64,000 nucleotides of DNA from Utricularia gibba (Eukaryota > Streptophyta > Magnoliopsida > Lamiales > Lentibulariaceae). Made by a program: the position numbers and the translations under genes. The stretch covers positions 186,001 to 250,000 of the forward strand of contig CM007990.1 of the NCBI GenBank assembly GCA_002189035.1, written 5' to 3'. Shown one piece after another: positions 23,941 to 38,885 of the stretch. The stretch's first letter is position 1; every line of letters starts with the position of its first letter. The notes beneath the pieces were generated by a model that did no database searches, was not told where the DNA came from, and saw only the letters and a program-made list of their open reading frames with translations.

Positions 23941-26115
23941 TGTTGCAGCTTCAATCTCTCCCAATTCTCCAAAACCTCAATAAACCCCTTCAAAACCCAG
24001 TACCCGGAATGACATCAGCTACAGCTAAACCCACAAAACAAGTGAGGCTTTTCACGGCAACAAGACAGCAAGTTGAATCTCCGGAACAGAGAGAAATGAG
24101 GAAATGCAGGAGTAAGAGAGAAAAGATGAGGATTTGAGAGAAGATTAGTACAGAGAGCAACCCTGCAACCATTCGTTTCCATCCATCATGTTCCCGTATT
24201 TAAAATGAACCAAAAACGATGCAGCCGGATCTGGTGCGAAGGTGGAAGAGACAGCCTTCAGCTTCTCTTCGTCAAAGGACCCACCGCCTTCATGAGCAAT
24301 TACCCATTTTACCCCACACCAACAATCCCCTTTTTTTTTCTACTGAATTTTCGAAAATCAATTATTCCATCACACTTCCCACGTACACTATTATCCTGTT
24401 CAATAACGCTAAACGAGTACTCGCCCTCGAGCAAAAGCATCTGAATTTGTACCAAAAAGCAATTTTATTTAATATTTATTTCTCAATATAATATTTCCAA
24501 GGGTGAAAAAAGACGGGAGGGTAAAAAGGTAACCTAATCCGAAAGGCAGTTGCATGGATTTCCCGATAGGGCTTACTGGTTCCCCCTCTACGCGCGTCTG
24601 GGAAAAGCGTCCCCTTATCCGCTGACATGTCAGCATCCCATTGGTCGCTGGGATTTCAGCAGCTGCTCCCCCATTGGTTGCCGGAGATATTAAATGGCAC
24701 CGGAGTGGGCGTCGCGAGGATAAAATTTTAATTTCATTTTTCAAAAGGATTAAAATAAATATTTTGGCAACTTGTGAGGACTTCTGCGGCTCCGAGGTAT
24801 CAAACGTCGACGGTTTTGGGTTCATGGGATTGTGATGACGAATAAAGAAGAGCACCAATCACATTCTCCCAAACCCTAATTTCCATTTATTAATTTGAAC
24901 AAGTGAGCACCACGCACCCTAGTGGCCCTGAATTTAAAACATATAGGAGCTATTAATTTCAGGCTCACTTTATATGAGTATTTTAAGGTATCTTTTCAGA
25001 AGATATTTCCAGAAATATCCTACCCTTATCCTCCAATTGAAATTTACCACTCATATATGAATTTCAAAATTACCAAAAAAAATAAAAACTAAATAATGCA
25101 TCTCTAAATAAAAATCCTGCATCCTTAGATTTTTTTTATTTTTTAATTTCCAAGATGTGTGATTGAATGTAGAGTTAGATCTTGGCCACAAACGTTGCTG
25201 TCCCAGGATGCTGTTGTGGGCGGCCTTATCCCTCTCTCGGACAACTTATGGCCTTTGATTTCATTTAGATAGAATCAAGGGCAGAGACGGTCAATTTCAG
25301 GCGTGGGGCATCTTTGTCCTTTCGTTTTCAAAAACCCATTTCGAATTTATATAAATTTATGGATATTTTAATATAGTTTTAATATATTCTGTTGGTTAAA
25401 AAAATCTTATTTATTGTAATTTAAAAAAAAAAGTAGATTTAGATAGTGGGAAAATAGTTTTATTTAAATATAATATTCAACTTTAATATTCCAAGACCAG
25501 TTTGCAAATTGCAAGGATCAGGCCATCAGGACTAGAATGTAATAGTGCATTCATTACTGCTGGGCCGTGGAAACTCCATAAGGTGGTTCTCGGCCTAAAT
25601 GCTATGGGCTTATTTTTCAAAAGTTGGGAATTATAATAACGGGCCAATAATGTGCGTATTTGTCGGGCCGAGCCTAGGGTTGAATTGGACACCCACCTGC
25701 CATGTGCTCGATAAAATTCCTCACTAGGTGTATGGTGTTCGCTCTTTTGTGGATGGACTTTGCCTGGCTAATAACTTGCACTCTGAACTATCATTCCGAT
25801 CCCATATGCACAGTTTCAAGAAACCATGTTGGAATAACCGGGAAATGGAAACCGTTTCATGAGGCACTGGTACATGACACTGTTCTATCCGTTATCTATG
25901 TAGGACCCGATTTTATCTGTTTGCTTTGGTGTCTTCTCTCTGCAACTACAGTGCTCCCTCGTGACTGGGGAAGAACAATAATTCAGTTTGTGGGGGCACA
26001 AGAAATATGATTCAGAAGAAAGAGGAGTACAGTGCTAAGGGGTGCAGAAGTAAAGATGAAAGCATCTTCAAAGACTGAGGCCGTGGTTCAATAACAATCT
26101 CCAAAACAAGGCAAC
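23941..26115. other. Intergenic
   Basis: Promoter and 5' UTR of the CIA2-like gene, then AT-rich sequence with no recognisable gene. A plus-strand open frame at 25702-26010 is not similar to anything I know and has no supporting signals. Confidence 0.45.
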
Positions 26116-27186
26116 TCACTCGTCCCTCTTCCCATCGTTCGCTGCCGCTACAGCGGCCTCTATCTTCATCCTTATGTTTTCAGTTTCTTCCTCATCACCC
26201 TACAACATACCCGCATGATTTGACTGTAAATAATTGCACAAAGTTTATAATGGGGCCTTTTGGGATCCCACCAGCAGTCAGATTACCTTTCGTGAAGCAT
26301 ATGTCAAAGTTGATTAAAGTACCTCGATAAAGACAGTCTTGATAAGCTTCCCGGAGGATGCAATTATACTGTCGGTGATGACTCTAAGCTTCAATGATTC
26401 AAATATCTCACACAGTTGAACAATTGTCTCCCTTCCTTCACTGCATGTCATGCTCACAATGATCGTCCCCTGGCCCATGCTCGTCACCCTCAGCTGTCAC
26501 GATGGTAAAAAAAAAAGGATTTTCACCAAATTGTACAGCACCGATATGGAGTAAAGTCCCGTGAAAAAACCTCGAGGAGTTCAATGGGGGAAAGGGTGAT
26601 CTTGCAGTGTTTTTATTCGAGCTGAACGAAGCCCCTTCACGATGAACAGTAATACCGTTGGAATGGTGTCTTCCGGATTCCAACTCCTTGATCTCATCTT
26701 GAATCCTCTTCTCCTCCACTTGGAGTGACTGAATGTAACTGATAGCATCTTTGATGATCGAGGCCTTGTCCATCTGAATCATGATCAAGAATCAAAGCCA
26801 TGTGAATCAAGGGATCAGTTTATGTAAACTCTCCACCTTTGTTATGTTCGGAACCACTGATCTGAGTGCATAGAGCCGCTCGTTAAGCTTCTTCCTCCTG
26901 TTTCTCTCAGAGACAATGTTCTTGGATTCCAGGAGTGACTGCGCTCCATCAGGGGAGCTCGTATCCTCGTAGTTGTAAGAACAGTGTTGCTCTTCTAAGC
27001 TCGAATCATTGCACCCCGACAAGGGATCATCGAAGTAGCTGCAAGAAGTATTTCTGTCAAAAAAAACCGGCAGCCAGAGGAGGAAGACAGAGAACTACCC
27101 CTGCCTGAGTACCTGTCGAACTCCTCGTACTCATGGAACATGTTGTTTTCCCAGTAAGTATTGTAGACATCTTCATTGGAGTCCAT
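26116..27186 (-). CDS. bHLH35-like basic helix-loop-helix factor, one apparent frame break
   Basis: Five exons: 27186-27113, 27038-26837, 26773-26571, 26493-26323, 26199-26116, about 244 residues when one lost base is allowed. The N-terminal [14 protein letters not shown] is typical of the bHLH35 group. Basic region and helix 1 are [20 protein letters not shown] and [10 protein letters not shown]; helix 2 is [18 protein letters not shown]. The C-terminal ACT-like part is [20 protein letters not shown]. In exon 3 the frame runs to SSFSSNKN, but SPIELLE before the next exon is only in the -1 frame. Adding one base to the T5 run 26610-26614 (plus strand) gives [16 protein letters not shown]. The family regulates stress and development. 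The exact target is unknown. Confidence 0.88.
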
Positions 27187-27841
27187 TGTAGAGGAGGAGG
27201 AGGAAAAAGAGGCTCTTTGTTGGGAAGGCTGAGATGGTCGGTCAGTTGCCTCACGTGCTTCTTATTATGCGGATTGCTTAGTGCGGTTTTTTTTTTTCAA
27301 CTCTTTTACGTAAATTATCGGAACCAGACAGACAGACATAGTGGGTCCCGGACTGCAACACAAAACTGTCAATTATTGGACTCGTTGGAAAGATCCGAAC
27401 CGTCCACGAAGAACCATTCTCATCCAGATACCGTGCAATACCTTTAACATCACTTTTTTGAGGTTTAAACAAAATACAAAATAAAAAAGGTGGCCGATTT
27501 TCCACCACGCCCAACTCATTCCCATGATTCACAGTAAGAGCGTTTTTAATACTTGGCGTGATTTATTTAATTTTGATAATTTATTTAAAAAAATAAAGGA
27601 GCTAAAAACATAGTTAATCATCAAACTTTAACTATAGTATATGTGAATAATTAATATAAAAATTAATCATGAAGCTTCGAATGCCTGGCAATGAAATCAG
27701 GAAACATAGATATCATCGGGTAACGTTCCAAAAGAAGTTGAGAAACTCCATGGCAGATAACCCAGAAACAAAAAATGGACAAAAAAGGGGAAAGGGGAGC
27801 ATGCGGCTGGAATGCCTTGAAACATCAGATCCAATGGAGCT
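27187..27841. other. Intergenic
   Basis: Promoter of the bHLH gene on one side and the 3' flank of RPL7 on the other. No gene seen. Confidence 0.4.
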
Positions 27842-29126
<1,285 letters not shown>

Positions 29127-30193
29127 CTGATGACACAAAACAACGTTACCATCTACCCAAACTAAAGACAAAACCAGAGTTCGGCGAGAGATTTACGTAA
29201 TCATGAGTTTGTAAATGATTCAGTAACATGCATCCTCCAGAAGAATAAATAAAAGCGCATATTATAAGCAAACAATATGATTCACCACGAGATCAAATAT
29301 GAAATACAGCTAATCTAGGTATCCAGAATTCGAACTACAAAAAAAAAAAAAAAACAAGCGAATTTCTCCTTGAAATAGCATACTCAAACAATGCTAAAAA
29401 AATTAATGCATTGACAGCCAACAGACGCATACGAAATGAATAAAACAAGAAACACAACTAATCCAGATGCCCAAAACCTAATACAAACCAAAACCGATTT
29501 CTCCCTTTCGACTAGCATCACCAGACTAAAGTAATACAACATAAATGAATCAACAGTCACAGAAAGCAAATGACATTATCGACCGCAGATCTTCAAATCC
29601 ATGAATACATCAGCAAAACAGAAGTAAGAATCCTACCTGAAAAGGCGAACGAGAGTCCAAGCAAAATTCGGCGGCAGAGGCTTTAAACCCTACTTCAGTT
29701 TAATACCCCCGACGTAACAATAAAGCTGGGTGTCACATATTGGCCCGAATATGATCTTAGTATATGGGCCGCTATTTTCTTTGGAAGCCCACTTCTTTTT
29801 TTTAAATAAAATTTATAATTACGGTAACAAACAGCGCGTGAACTCTCTCCCAAAGCCGAGAGTAGAGAACCCTTCTGTATCAAATGGATCTCTTCTTCGT
29901 CTTCAATGTTGCATGGCCCAACATTTTTGTTGGTGGTAGCGTTTGCGCAACTCCATTTGAGCCCAGGACTCCGACACGCAGAGGGACACGTGACCGTTGT
30001 CCACTTCCCCATAATTCTACATTTAGCAGGCTACCGTATCCTGCATCTGTTATGGGCTGCGGTATCGTTACTTCAACAGAATTTCTACTTCTCGTGATTA
30101 CACGTTGAAAAACGATTCATTATTCATGGGTATGCTGCTCTGCTCGGCAGTCCAAGTTTCGGAATGAATGATGGCAAAAAGGGTGGAAGCAAA
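29127..30193. other. RPL7 5' UTR intron and promoter, then spacer
   Basis: The stretch 29127-29640 is likely the leader intron of RPL7 (rc reading ends in tcatcag before the ATG). Beyond it I see no gene. Short open frames near 29.7-30.1 kb have no support. Confidence 0.45.
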
Positions 30194-32844
30194 TCACATC
30201 TCAGAGAGAAGATTGCTGATCTTTCTTAGCTCCTTCAAGGCGGTTAAGGCTGTAACCTGTCCCTTCCCGACAAGTCCATGTTTTGCAATGTTTTCTAGCA
30301 AACCTGTCTGTCCACGGTTGTCCATCTGAAACGCACCCTCGATCACCTGTTATATACCAACAAAGCACTATGGTTAGGCAGGTGAAGAATGGATGCAACT
30401 CCTGCTATTGGATTCTGTATCAAACCTGAATGTTTTCTAGCATAGATTGACCGAGATTCTTCAAGCTGATGATCGAGTTCGGGTCCATATTTCCCACTTT
30501 GTTCCTAGCAGTGGAGGCATCAGTTTCATTAGCATCGTTGCTTTTGCTTGTTCTCTGACAGGTTCCCTCTTCGAGCTTTCGACCAAAACTCCGGAACCAA
30601 TGGAATTTACTTGGGGTTTCCACTCGGGTTTTTGTCTCAGGTTCTGAATCAAGGTCGTCAGCTAGGACACATTTTGAAGAGGCAGCATCAGGAAGATCTG
30701 ACATAGGAAGAGGAAAAGAAGATGGCAATTCTGGATTCGAGGTCTCATTATCTTCGACATATGAGTTTGATGCAATGCTGCTTCCATCTGATTCATTCTC
30801 AATCAAACCATGAATAGGTGTAATGAAATTCATAGAGTCGGAGGAATCTACTTCACTTGCAGAAGCGTTTGAGGTTCTCGCAGCAAGCTTAACATCGGGC
30901 ACTTTGTCTTCTTCTTCACCTAAAGTAAGTTGCTTTTCCAAATCGTTCAGTAAGCTCCTCCTAACAGAGGACACTCGTATTTTTTTGCTTTCATCTCTTT
31001 TGGACGGCGAGGGATCAGATGCAGTTCTCAACAAACCTTTGATGCGGTTTGCAAAACTTCGCTCTCCTGCAATGCTCTTCCTTTCTTTTTCTTCTTCCTT
31101 GTGCAAATCTCTCCACTTCTTTTCCCAATAACTGTTCAGAGGAGTTCTTGGAGAAGTTGAATCTGGAGAAGAAGTGGTATGAGCTTGTGAAAAATTGGCA
31201 TTGATCGCCACAGAAAGTAATGAGTTAGCCTTCTCCAGAAGTTTCTCAAGCTTTACATCTTCTGGATAATTCAATAGCTTCTGAAGAGAAGTAGTTGCAA
31301 TCTCAGATGCAAGCAACGATGACCTCAAGTTCACTATCATGGAAACCGCAAAGGCACAAATGAATGCTCCTCTGCCTGACTCCAAAACCTCAAAGCTGGA
31401 CTCTGGATCATTGATGGGGTTTTCCTTGTTGCATTTCGCATTTTCATGTGCAAATATTTCATCCCAGATGATCAAAAGATCTTCCAAAAGAAATTCACGG
31501 CCAAATAATACCCGGAGCCAGCGAAGTGCAAAATACTGAGGCTCAACTCCAAGTTCAACCAGATGGCTGTGAAGAGATGAATCCGTAATAGAAAGCAAGT
31601 GGTATATGGCACGAGAGGCTCCAATAACAGGAGACACCCCATTGCGCAGGATTGAAGGATTGAAAAACTCTGCCATGGCAACAGAACCACCAGCTCCACT
31701 CATAAGAGCATCAAACATGGAATATGCATCATGCTCCATGAACTTTTCTGATAAAACAACACCAAGTTCGCCTTCAGCTCCGTAGGCATCACCTAACAGA
31801 ACTACGGTTTGTATCTCAGGATCGAGTTCACTGAGACTTGCATGGTCAGCAGAACCATTTCCAAATCCAATCCCATCTTCAGAGAACTTCTTGAAATCAA
31901 ATTTGTAAGAAAAATCGTCTTCATGGTATGAAAATCCATCAAACTTGTCAGCAAAATGGTTTTCATATGCTTTCCTCACTTCTGATAAGCGTTTTGCATC
32001 CACGTGAAGAACATATAACAAAGGAGCCAAAAGCTCATGCATTCCTGTGAACATAAGATGACAATTTTTTTAGGTAAAGTGAGTGGCAAAAGAAACGAAA
32101 ATAGGGCGAAGAACCTGTCATAATTTCTTAAGACACCAACGCAAAAAATATTCATATGCAGGATAACTCTGTTCCATATTTCTAAAGTAACCCACCTTGC
32201 CTGTAGCCATGTTCTGAGTGTGTAAGACACCAGAGCAGCAAAATTCTCCTTAACATCCCTTGGCATCCACTGGCTTGAAAATAGTTTCCTCTTTCAGGAT
32301 ATAGCCGTGATAGATCTTGATCAAGCATTCTCTCCAGTTCCGCATTTTGGAAGAAGCGTCCCCACATGCTATCTGCGTGGCATACATCAGAGATGAACAA
32401 TCGCATCAGACATCGCAGAACTTGTAAAGTTCACTAAATGATGAAACGAAACCATACCGGGATTCTGGGACAAAGGATTGTCGATGACAGGACCATTTGA
32501 ACTGATTTCTTCTTTAGAAACATGAGGGTCTATAAGAAGCCTTCTCCTTAAAGTTGCATATCTGTATGCAAATAAAAGACAACATCAGCATAAGAAGGCC
32601 TGCAAAAGAATACAAGACACAATGCCCTGCGAAGAAGGGAAGGGAAAATTGGAAATGGTGACATATACCTTCTGCGAGAATCTGCTGTTACCCTGCGGAG
32701 ATCATCAATTGATGCCGAAGGAGAAGACGGCAAAATTCCCAAACCCATACGCCACCTGACACCTCTAAGATTTCCATAGCGACGCGACTCATCGGAGCAA
32801 TATGCCGTCCCAAGATTCGAAGCTTCTGGAATTCCTACCGGCAT
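30194..32844 (-). CDS. TBC-domain Rab GTPase-activating protein (TBC1D5-like)
   Basis: Five exons, 32844-32669, 32561-32458, 32372-32196, 32044-30426, 30346-30194, give 742 residues with intact frame. TBC features: RGVRWRMGLGILPSS, RRRLLIDP, NPLSQNPDSMWGRFFQNAEL, the arginine-finger motif MLDQDLSRLYPE (IxxDxxR), LRRILLLWCL and the glutamine-finger motif GYRQGMHELLAPLLYVLHVD (YxQ). The rest of the TBC fold (YFALRWLRVLFGREF, LLIIWDEIFAH) is in the long exon. A serine-rich linker and a short conserved C-terminal helix (TALTALKELRKISNLLSEM) follow. It should speed GTP hydrolysis by Rab GTPases in endosomal or vacuolar traffic. The substrate Rab is unknown. Confidence 0.93.
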
Positions 32845-35800
32845 GTATTACAATTTCTTCTTCTCTTCGTTTCTCGGCTCTCACCCCACAAATCAACCCG
32901 AAATTCTCACAGAATCAAACACAAGGCTCCCTGCGCAATCTTATTCAAAGGCGCACCCTTTCCAATTGCCCAGAGCCCTTACCTACCTTCCCGCAACAAA
33001 CGGAGCACACCCAATATCTATGTGATTCAATCGCCGAAGAAGGCCGATATTTGGAGCCCAGGAATCACAATTGCAAGTAAAACCCGTGAATCTACTCAGG
33101 AATAACAAGTCAAATAGAAACGAAAACGGAAAACCCAATAATCATAGCCATAAACACAAGGTTTAAGACGCAGGAAACAGAAAAATGGGTAGCCGTAATT
33201 CCATGATACAAATCGAACTCCGGAAATCCTTGAAGCAATGAGAGCCGTGGACGGTGAGAAAAGAGTCTCACGAATGATTCCCACATGCCCAAATAGATGC
33301 TTTTAGTTGACAAGCCAACGAAAGCCGGCACTAACGCAGAAGATCAGAATTTTGTTTTTCCTTGTAAAACAAACCGACGAATGGGAACCGTGTCAACTTC
33401 CAGTTGAATAAAAACTTCGACCCAAACTCCAACCCCTCATTGGGCTGCAGTCTTTTCGCATTAGGCACGCTGTCCACTCTCCGTTTCTCTTAAATAATTG
33501 GCTTTCTAATTTTATTACCAATTTCTAAGGTTCTTGCATCCTTTTCACTTTCGGTCCTATTGTTTATGATGCACAAGCCACAGGAATTTCGGTTTCTTCA
33601 CCAACACTTCAGAAGGGCTACTACACCCTTCTAAGGTCCTCCAACTTCAATTCCATGACACCCTTAATTCCCTTCTGGTCAAATTACACAACTTGGGGTG
33701 AAGGCTTTCCTGTCCGTAGGGGCGGGCAAACGGCTATTATTTCAAGCATATCCACAGTGAGGTGGAGATGGCGTGGCGTTGTACTCCTCTCACTGCCAAA
33801 GTCGTCATGCTGGCACCATTTAATAACACTAATATTTCCTTTTTATTTTTTCAAAACAACCATTGGAACTTGTCCGAAGGGGCCACTGTAATAATAACAT
33901 GCAATAAAACTACGTTATCAAATAAATGGAGATCTACACTGAAAATGGCCTTTAATAATCGCTCCACCAACACGTACACGTCATCGTTTATGGTGATTAG
34001 TGGTGGTCACGTTAATCACTTTCCGCCATATAATAAATTATTATAAAACTGCCGAGTGTTCATCGACCCAACAAGAAGGCGCCACCTGGAAATCACTCTC
34101 CGCCTTGGAACTACTACATGCTTGGGGGGCGTGCGTTTCTATTCAAGTCCTAAACCCTAAAATAATCATGATCAAGATCATAATTAATCGAGAATTAGAG
34201 GGCCTAAGCAGAACCCATCCCATTGCCTCTGTGACGCACGGCACAGCGGGCATGATGGATATTCGGCTTGGGGTAATGCTGCTGCTATTGAGTAGATAGA
34301 TGGAGGGCATTGGCGCTAATGGCTGGGATTATGAGCTGTGGATAGGGACGAGGACGCTGAATTATTAGGTAGTGGACCGCCCTGGACCCTGACGCGCATC
34401 CAGTCACGACCCTGACCGAGCCTAATTTCCGTTAAAACTTAGTAAATGCACGCCCCTTTCTCCCCCCCCCCCCCCCCGGTTCCCTTAATAAGCATGGGTC
34501 CGTGTTGCACCCCACTCGGGCTCGGGTATTGGCTGGATGGACTTCATCCATCCTTGCTATACTCTCTAGAGATTAATAGATTTAGTAAGATGATCATGTA
34601 AATCTTGTATGATTAATTTTCTTAATTATGATGAAGTTTTCATTAATATGACTTTCAAAGTTAAACATACATGTTTTAAAATAGATTATAATGTAAATTT
34701 CTTAACTTAGTATGTATGATAGAACGTACGAATGATCATTTTTTCTAATTCATCTACTGTAAAATAATCTTAGTGTATGGGATCTTTTGAAAAACTTGTA
34801 ACAAAAAATGAGTGAAATATAAAACATAAAGATTTGAGAATCCAAAGTGGAAAATATTTTTCGCCGTTCGTTTGAGGTTGCGAATCCGCGTTTCTTGATT
34901 GGGGGGGTTGTTTCAAGTGTGTGTGTCTAGAATTAATTAGGCACATGTGAGCACGACATGATGCCACATACATGTCCGAGACTGAATCACATGTGCGAAT
35001 TGGGAAGGGAACAAGCATGGGAACGAGGCCGGCCCACCAGAGACGAGAGATGCATGAATCATTGCGCCGAGTCCGCCGAATCTTAAATGACGGTGTCGCC
35101 GCACTCAACTCCCCTCCTACATTATTTTGTGCGAGTTCTGTAGCTGGGAACCGCAACGGGGAAGCAGCAGCAGCAGCAGCACCAATTATTCCCAACTCCT
35201 TCAATCTGTGTAAGAATATCATGGATGCCCTGCCCTGCCCAGCCCATCCCAGCTGTCCATCTCCCCCATACCCCCTCCAGCTATCGTGCGCCACTTGCGG
35301 CATTTTTTCACCTACTTATCTGTCCAGTATCCTACGCGGCTTCCTTGTTTTTATTTTTTAAATATTATTATTATTCAAAGCAATAAAGAAGAACACGGGG
35401 CGGTGGGTCCCAGCTCCAATAGAAATATGACTTATAGCCTAAAATTCGAAATATAAATTTTTTTTGTGGATTTAATTAGAAGTAATATTTAAGGTCATTG
35501 ATTTATGTAAATTTAATCTAATGTCATGTCAACACAAAACCATTAATTTATTCTGAAGTGGGGGGGATTCTAGAAACGTGCCTAATTTAAAGTGTAGGGT
35601 TTGACGATGACATGTTTGACTTTCAATTTTTGAATTTGCATTATTGTGACCATTTTGGCCTATTTTAAAGTTTGAATGTTCACTACTCTTACCAGGATGT
35701 TAAGACACACACAATACGGAATTAGTAATAACATCCAAGGTTAAAAAACCGTAATAAAGCGTGGGTGTAAAAATAAATTATAAAAATCAAAAGTTGCAGG

Positions 35801-36112
35801 CTTGGAGCCAAGCCCGTGGGTGGCTCGGCTGCAAACTGCATTTCCATGCAAATGCTTGAATTTACAGCGAAGAAATTTAAAAGAGCTGGTTAGCCATGAG
35901 CTGGATCCCACTGGCTGGCTGGCTGGCTTCTCTCTCTTTTCCCTTGTACGGTAAAACCCACACCCGACTGCGCTATACGCGCCGCTTCGCGTCTTCTTCT
36001 TCAATTTCTCGTCCTCCAGGCGCATAAATACGATCTCCGTCTACTCGCCTTTCGCATTCCTTCAATCTCGGCAACCCTAAATCTCCGGATTCAACTACAT
36101 TGTTCTTGCGCG
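32845..36112. other. Intergenic, about 3.3 kb
   Basis: No supported gene. A 16-base C run with flanking Cs lies near 34460-34479. The region is otherwise AT-rich with scattered microsatellite-like runs (cagcagcag near 35165-35180, attatt near 35367). A TATA-like cataaata (about 36023) precedes the XTH gene. Confidence 0.45.
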
Positions 36113-37118
36113 ATGAAGTTGGTGATTTTGAGGTTTTTTCTCTTACTAGTTCTCGCTCACGCCTCTAATTTCCAGAGAGACTTCGAAATTACATGGGGAC
36201 ACGGCAATGCTAGAGTTCTCGACTCCGGGAACCTTGTCAGTCTTTCGCTGGACAGAATTACGGGATCTGGTTTTGAATCGAAGAACGAGTTTCTCTACGG
36301 GAAGATTGATATTCAGATGAAGCTTGTTCCAGGGAATTCTGCAGGAACCGTCGCGGCTATTTACGTGCGTTCATTTTCAAATCTGGGTTTTTCCTTGTTT
36401 CGTTTATTTTCAACTGATTTCTCCACCCCCCTCCTGCTGCAGTTTTCATCTTTGGGAGCGACTCACGACGAGATCGATCTTGAATTCCTCGGTAATCTCA
36501 CTGGGCAGCCTTACACTCTTCACACAAATGTGTTTACACAAGGCAGAGGTGGTAGAGAACAGCAGTTTTATCTCTGGTTTGATCCAACGAAAGACTTCCA
36601 CACATACTCCATTCTCTGGAATCCCCAAATGATCAAGTGAGTACCACATGAATCCACCGTTCTGTTTCCTTGTATTCAAAGAGTGCGTGAAGGAACAAGC
36701 TCGATTTCGAAATGCCCGTCTGATGAATGTGCTTGAAAACAGGTTCATGGTAGATGGCGTACCAGTTAGACAGTACAAGAACTTGAAATCGTTGGGGATA
36801 CCGTATCCAACGAATCAACCAATGAGGATTTACGGCAGTATATGGAATGCAGATAGCTGGGCAACCAGAGGAGGACTGGTGAAGACGAATTGGAGTCATG
36901 CTCCATTCACTGCTTCATTCAGAAACTTCCATACATTGTCTTGTCTAGGCACTAAGTCCAGTGATTGCTCTCTTACAAACTCGTGGTTTTCCGAGTCGTT
37001 GGACAGTACAGAGGAGCAGAGGATGAAGTCGGTGCGGCAGAAGTACATGGTTTACGATTACTGTAGTGATTCCAAGCGATTTACAAGAGGGTTTCCTGGT
37101 GAATGCACAATGGCTTGA
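36113..37118 (+). CDS. Xyloglucan endotransglucosylase/hydrolase (XTH, GH16)
   Basis: Three exons, 36113-36364, 36443-36636 and 36743-37118, join to 273 residues. Residues 1-17 are a signal peptide ([17 protein letters not shown]). The catalytic motif is [11 protein letters not shown], with the nucleophile and acid/base glutamates in DEIDLE. It is followed at once by the usual N-glycosylation sequon NLT. The family acceptor-site residues and [20 protein letters not shown] are present, and the C-terminal XET region has paired cysteines ([20 protein letters not shown]...GEC). The enzyme cuts and rejoins xyloglucan in the cell wall during growth. It is slightly shorter than many XTHs. The common phenylalanine of DEIDFEFLG is leucine here, a known natural variant. 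Confidence 0.95.
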
Positions 37119-37601
37119 TTACTGATTTTTTCATTTTGATTCATAGTTCAATGCAGATACAGTTTCTTAGCAGAACATTTCAAACTGGTAACCAACTTAC
37201 AGAACAGAAAAGGCCTCAGCAAACATGTTCAGAAAATGGAAATCCTCCATTAACAGCATGATTGATTACCAACTTGAAAAAACCTGGGAACGCAGCGTAT
37301 TTCAAAAGGCCGAAATTCCCATAGTGATATGGTCGTTTGTTTCGATCTACTTTGCTATCCACATCCTCTTTGAGACCTGATGCTTGGCTCAATGCTCGCC
37401 ATCCCATTGATCCATAGAAGTGGGGTAGGCTGAAGGAACCATCTTGCATTAACTAATCCAAATATGATTCTTAGGATTCTTCAACACCCAAACCTAAGCT
37501 CCAACACAAACAATTCACCTCATATTTCCTCTTAAGATGCGCGACATGAATCTAAACAGAGTACAGAAAGCATCATAGTTCCAATATTCTCATTTTCCAG
37601 A
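37119..37601. other. Spacer between XTH and the orphan exon
   Basis: 3' UTR of the XTH gene, then a minus-strand open stretch (37216-37449; LPHFYGSMGWRALSQASG) that has exon-like composition but no family I recognise. It could be 3' UTR of the minus-strand exon that follows. Confidence 0.3.
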
Positions 37602-37866
37602 TCAAAAGACAGGTGCTGTATGATGATCATCATCATCTTGAAGGAGTTCCAGCATAATGAATCCAGTAGAACCCGCCAGTAATGCAGTTCCTCGAACCAT
37701 GGGGCAAATAGCATCTACACCTTGCCATTCACAGTCCTCCCCATCCTTCAACCTGAGCACCTGCCAACTCAGGTGTGAATCTGAACTCCAATCAAACAAA
37801 TTGCCCTGGGCCACACGGGAATCACAAGCATAAAGCCCACGGATTTCACTTTCTATGCAAGAATAT
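37602..37866 (-). CDS. Unidentified 3'-terminal exon
   Basis: The minus strand reads an acceptor (cttcacgcag) at 37867 and then an 87-residue open frame with protein-like composition: SEIRGLYACDSRVAQGNLFD, WQVLRLKDGEDCEWQGVDAI and VRGTALLAGSTGFIMLELLQ, ending in an acidic/His tail before TGA. It looks like a real conserved exon, but I do not recognise the family. I cannot find credible upstream exons between 37.9 and 38.9 kb before the ASR gene. It may be an orphan fragment. Confidence 0.4.
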
Positions 37867-38885
37867 CTGCGTGAAGATCAGAACCCTCCACAGAAAAAAA
37901 AAAAATCGGCATCCTTGCTAAGGCCTATTAAAAAATAACTATTCTTGTCCTGGCATTGACCCCCAGTCGTGTAAAAGCACCACAACCCTTCACTAAAAGG
38001 TAACTCGGATTTCTCAAGCATGCTCTTTATGCAGTGAAACGAAGCTCGGATCCACAATTATTTGAATCCATTTTTTAGCAACGCCATTTAAACTTACTCC
38101 ACCGGAAGCAAGCCATGGAAGGACATCGATGAGGAAGCCCGCCGACCTCCCCCACACCCACGAAATGAAGAGGCGGCACAAAGGGATTAACTCAGATTTC
38201 TCTCAACTCCCCAGTCCCCCCTCAAAAAGCCTCATATTTCACGAGTTGCCCACCCCATTCCAAAAATAAGCAGAAGAAGCAATATTCGATGGAAGTCGTC
38301 TTCATTGAAACGTTGGTATGTCACGCCGTGGTGGCAGATGCTCTCGATGTTCTTCCTCATCCCAACTCTGCGCCACTCGATGGTAACCAGGTAGATATTT
38401 TCTAGTCGTATTCGTATTATATAGAGAAATATTTTAAAACTAATTTTATTATTTAAACATGATTGATTTTTATTTTAAAAAAAGTAAAAAATAATTTTAA
38501 GAAATTGAAAAACTTCAAATTTAATATTTTCAAAATTATTTATCGAAAATATTTTCTCAGAATATATACTAAAGAGAACGATAGTCATGTTACGGTATAC
38601 TTAGTAAAAGTCAATGATCGGGAAGTAGATAGCGTGAGCTACCCTACCTTTACTAAATTATAAAACACGAAAATATCATGCCATTAGTTTATTTAATAAT
38701 AATCGAAATAATGCTCGAAAGCGTAGGATAGATGAGCGACTTGTCAGCACATCTGAGCCGTCCAATATCACCAATCATCGATTCTTCCTCCACTTGGTCC
38801 GAATACACCTTGTCCGAAGGCATCCTCTATATAGTACCTCCCTCGCCATTACCGGAGTGCAGGCACCACTAAGACAAATCTCGCC
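37867..38885. other. Intergenic; AT-rich, ASR promoter
   Basis: AT-rich sequence from 38.4 to 38.7 kb. A TATA box (ctatatag) lies near 38826-38833, about 55 bases before the ASR ATG. I see no gene. Confidence 0.45.

Noticed and set aside
25702-26010. Plus-strand open frame of 102 codons
   Set aside because: No recognised similarity, no TATA or Kozak support, and it lies in an AT-rich spacer behind the bHLH gene.
34770-35361. Overlapping open frames of 177 (minus) and 129 (plus) codons
   Set aside because: Low-complexity composition, a cagcag microsatellite inside, no domain, no splice or promoter support.
37216-37449. Minus-strand open frame of 77 codons
   Set aside because: No family recognised. 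Probably 3' UTR of the orphan exon or chance.
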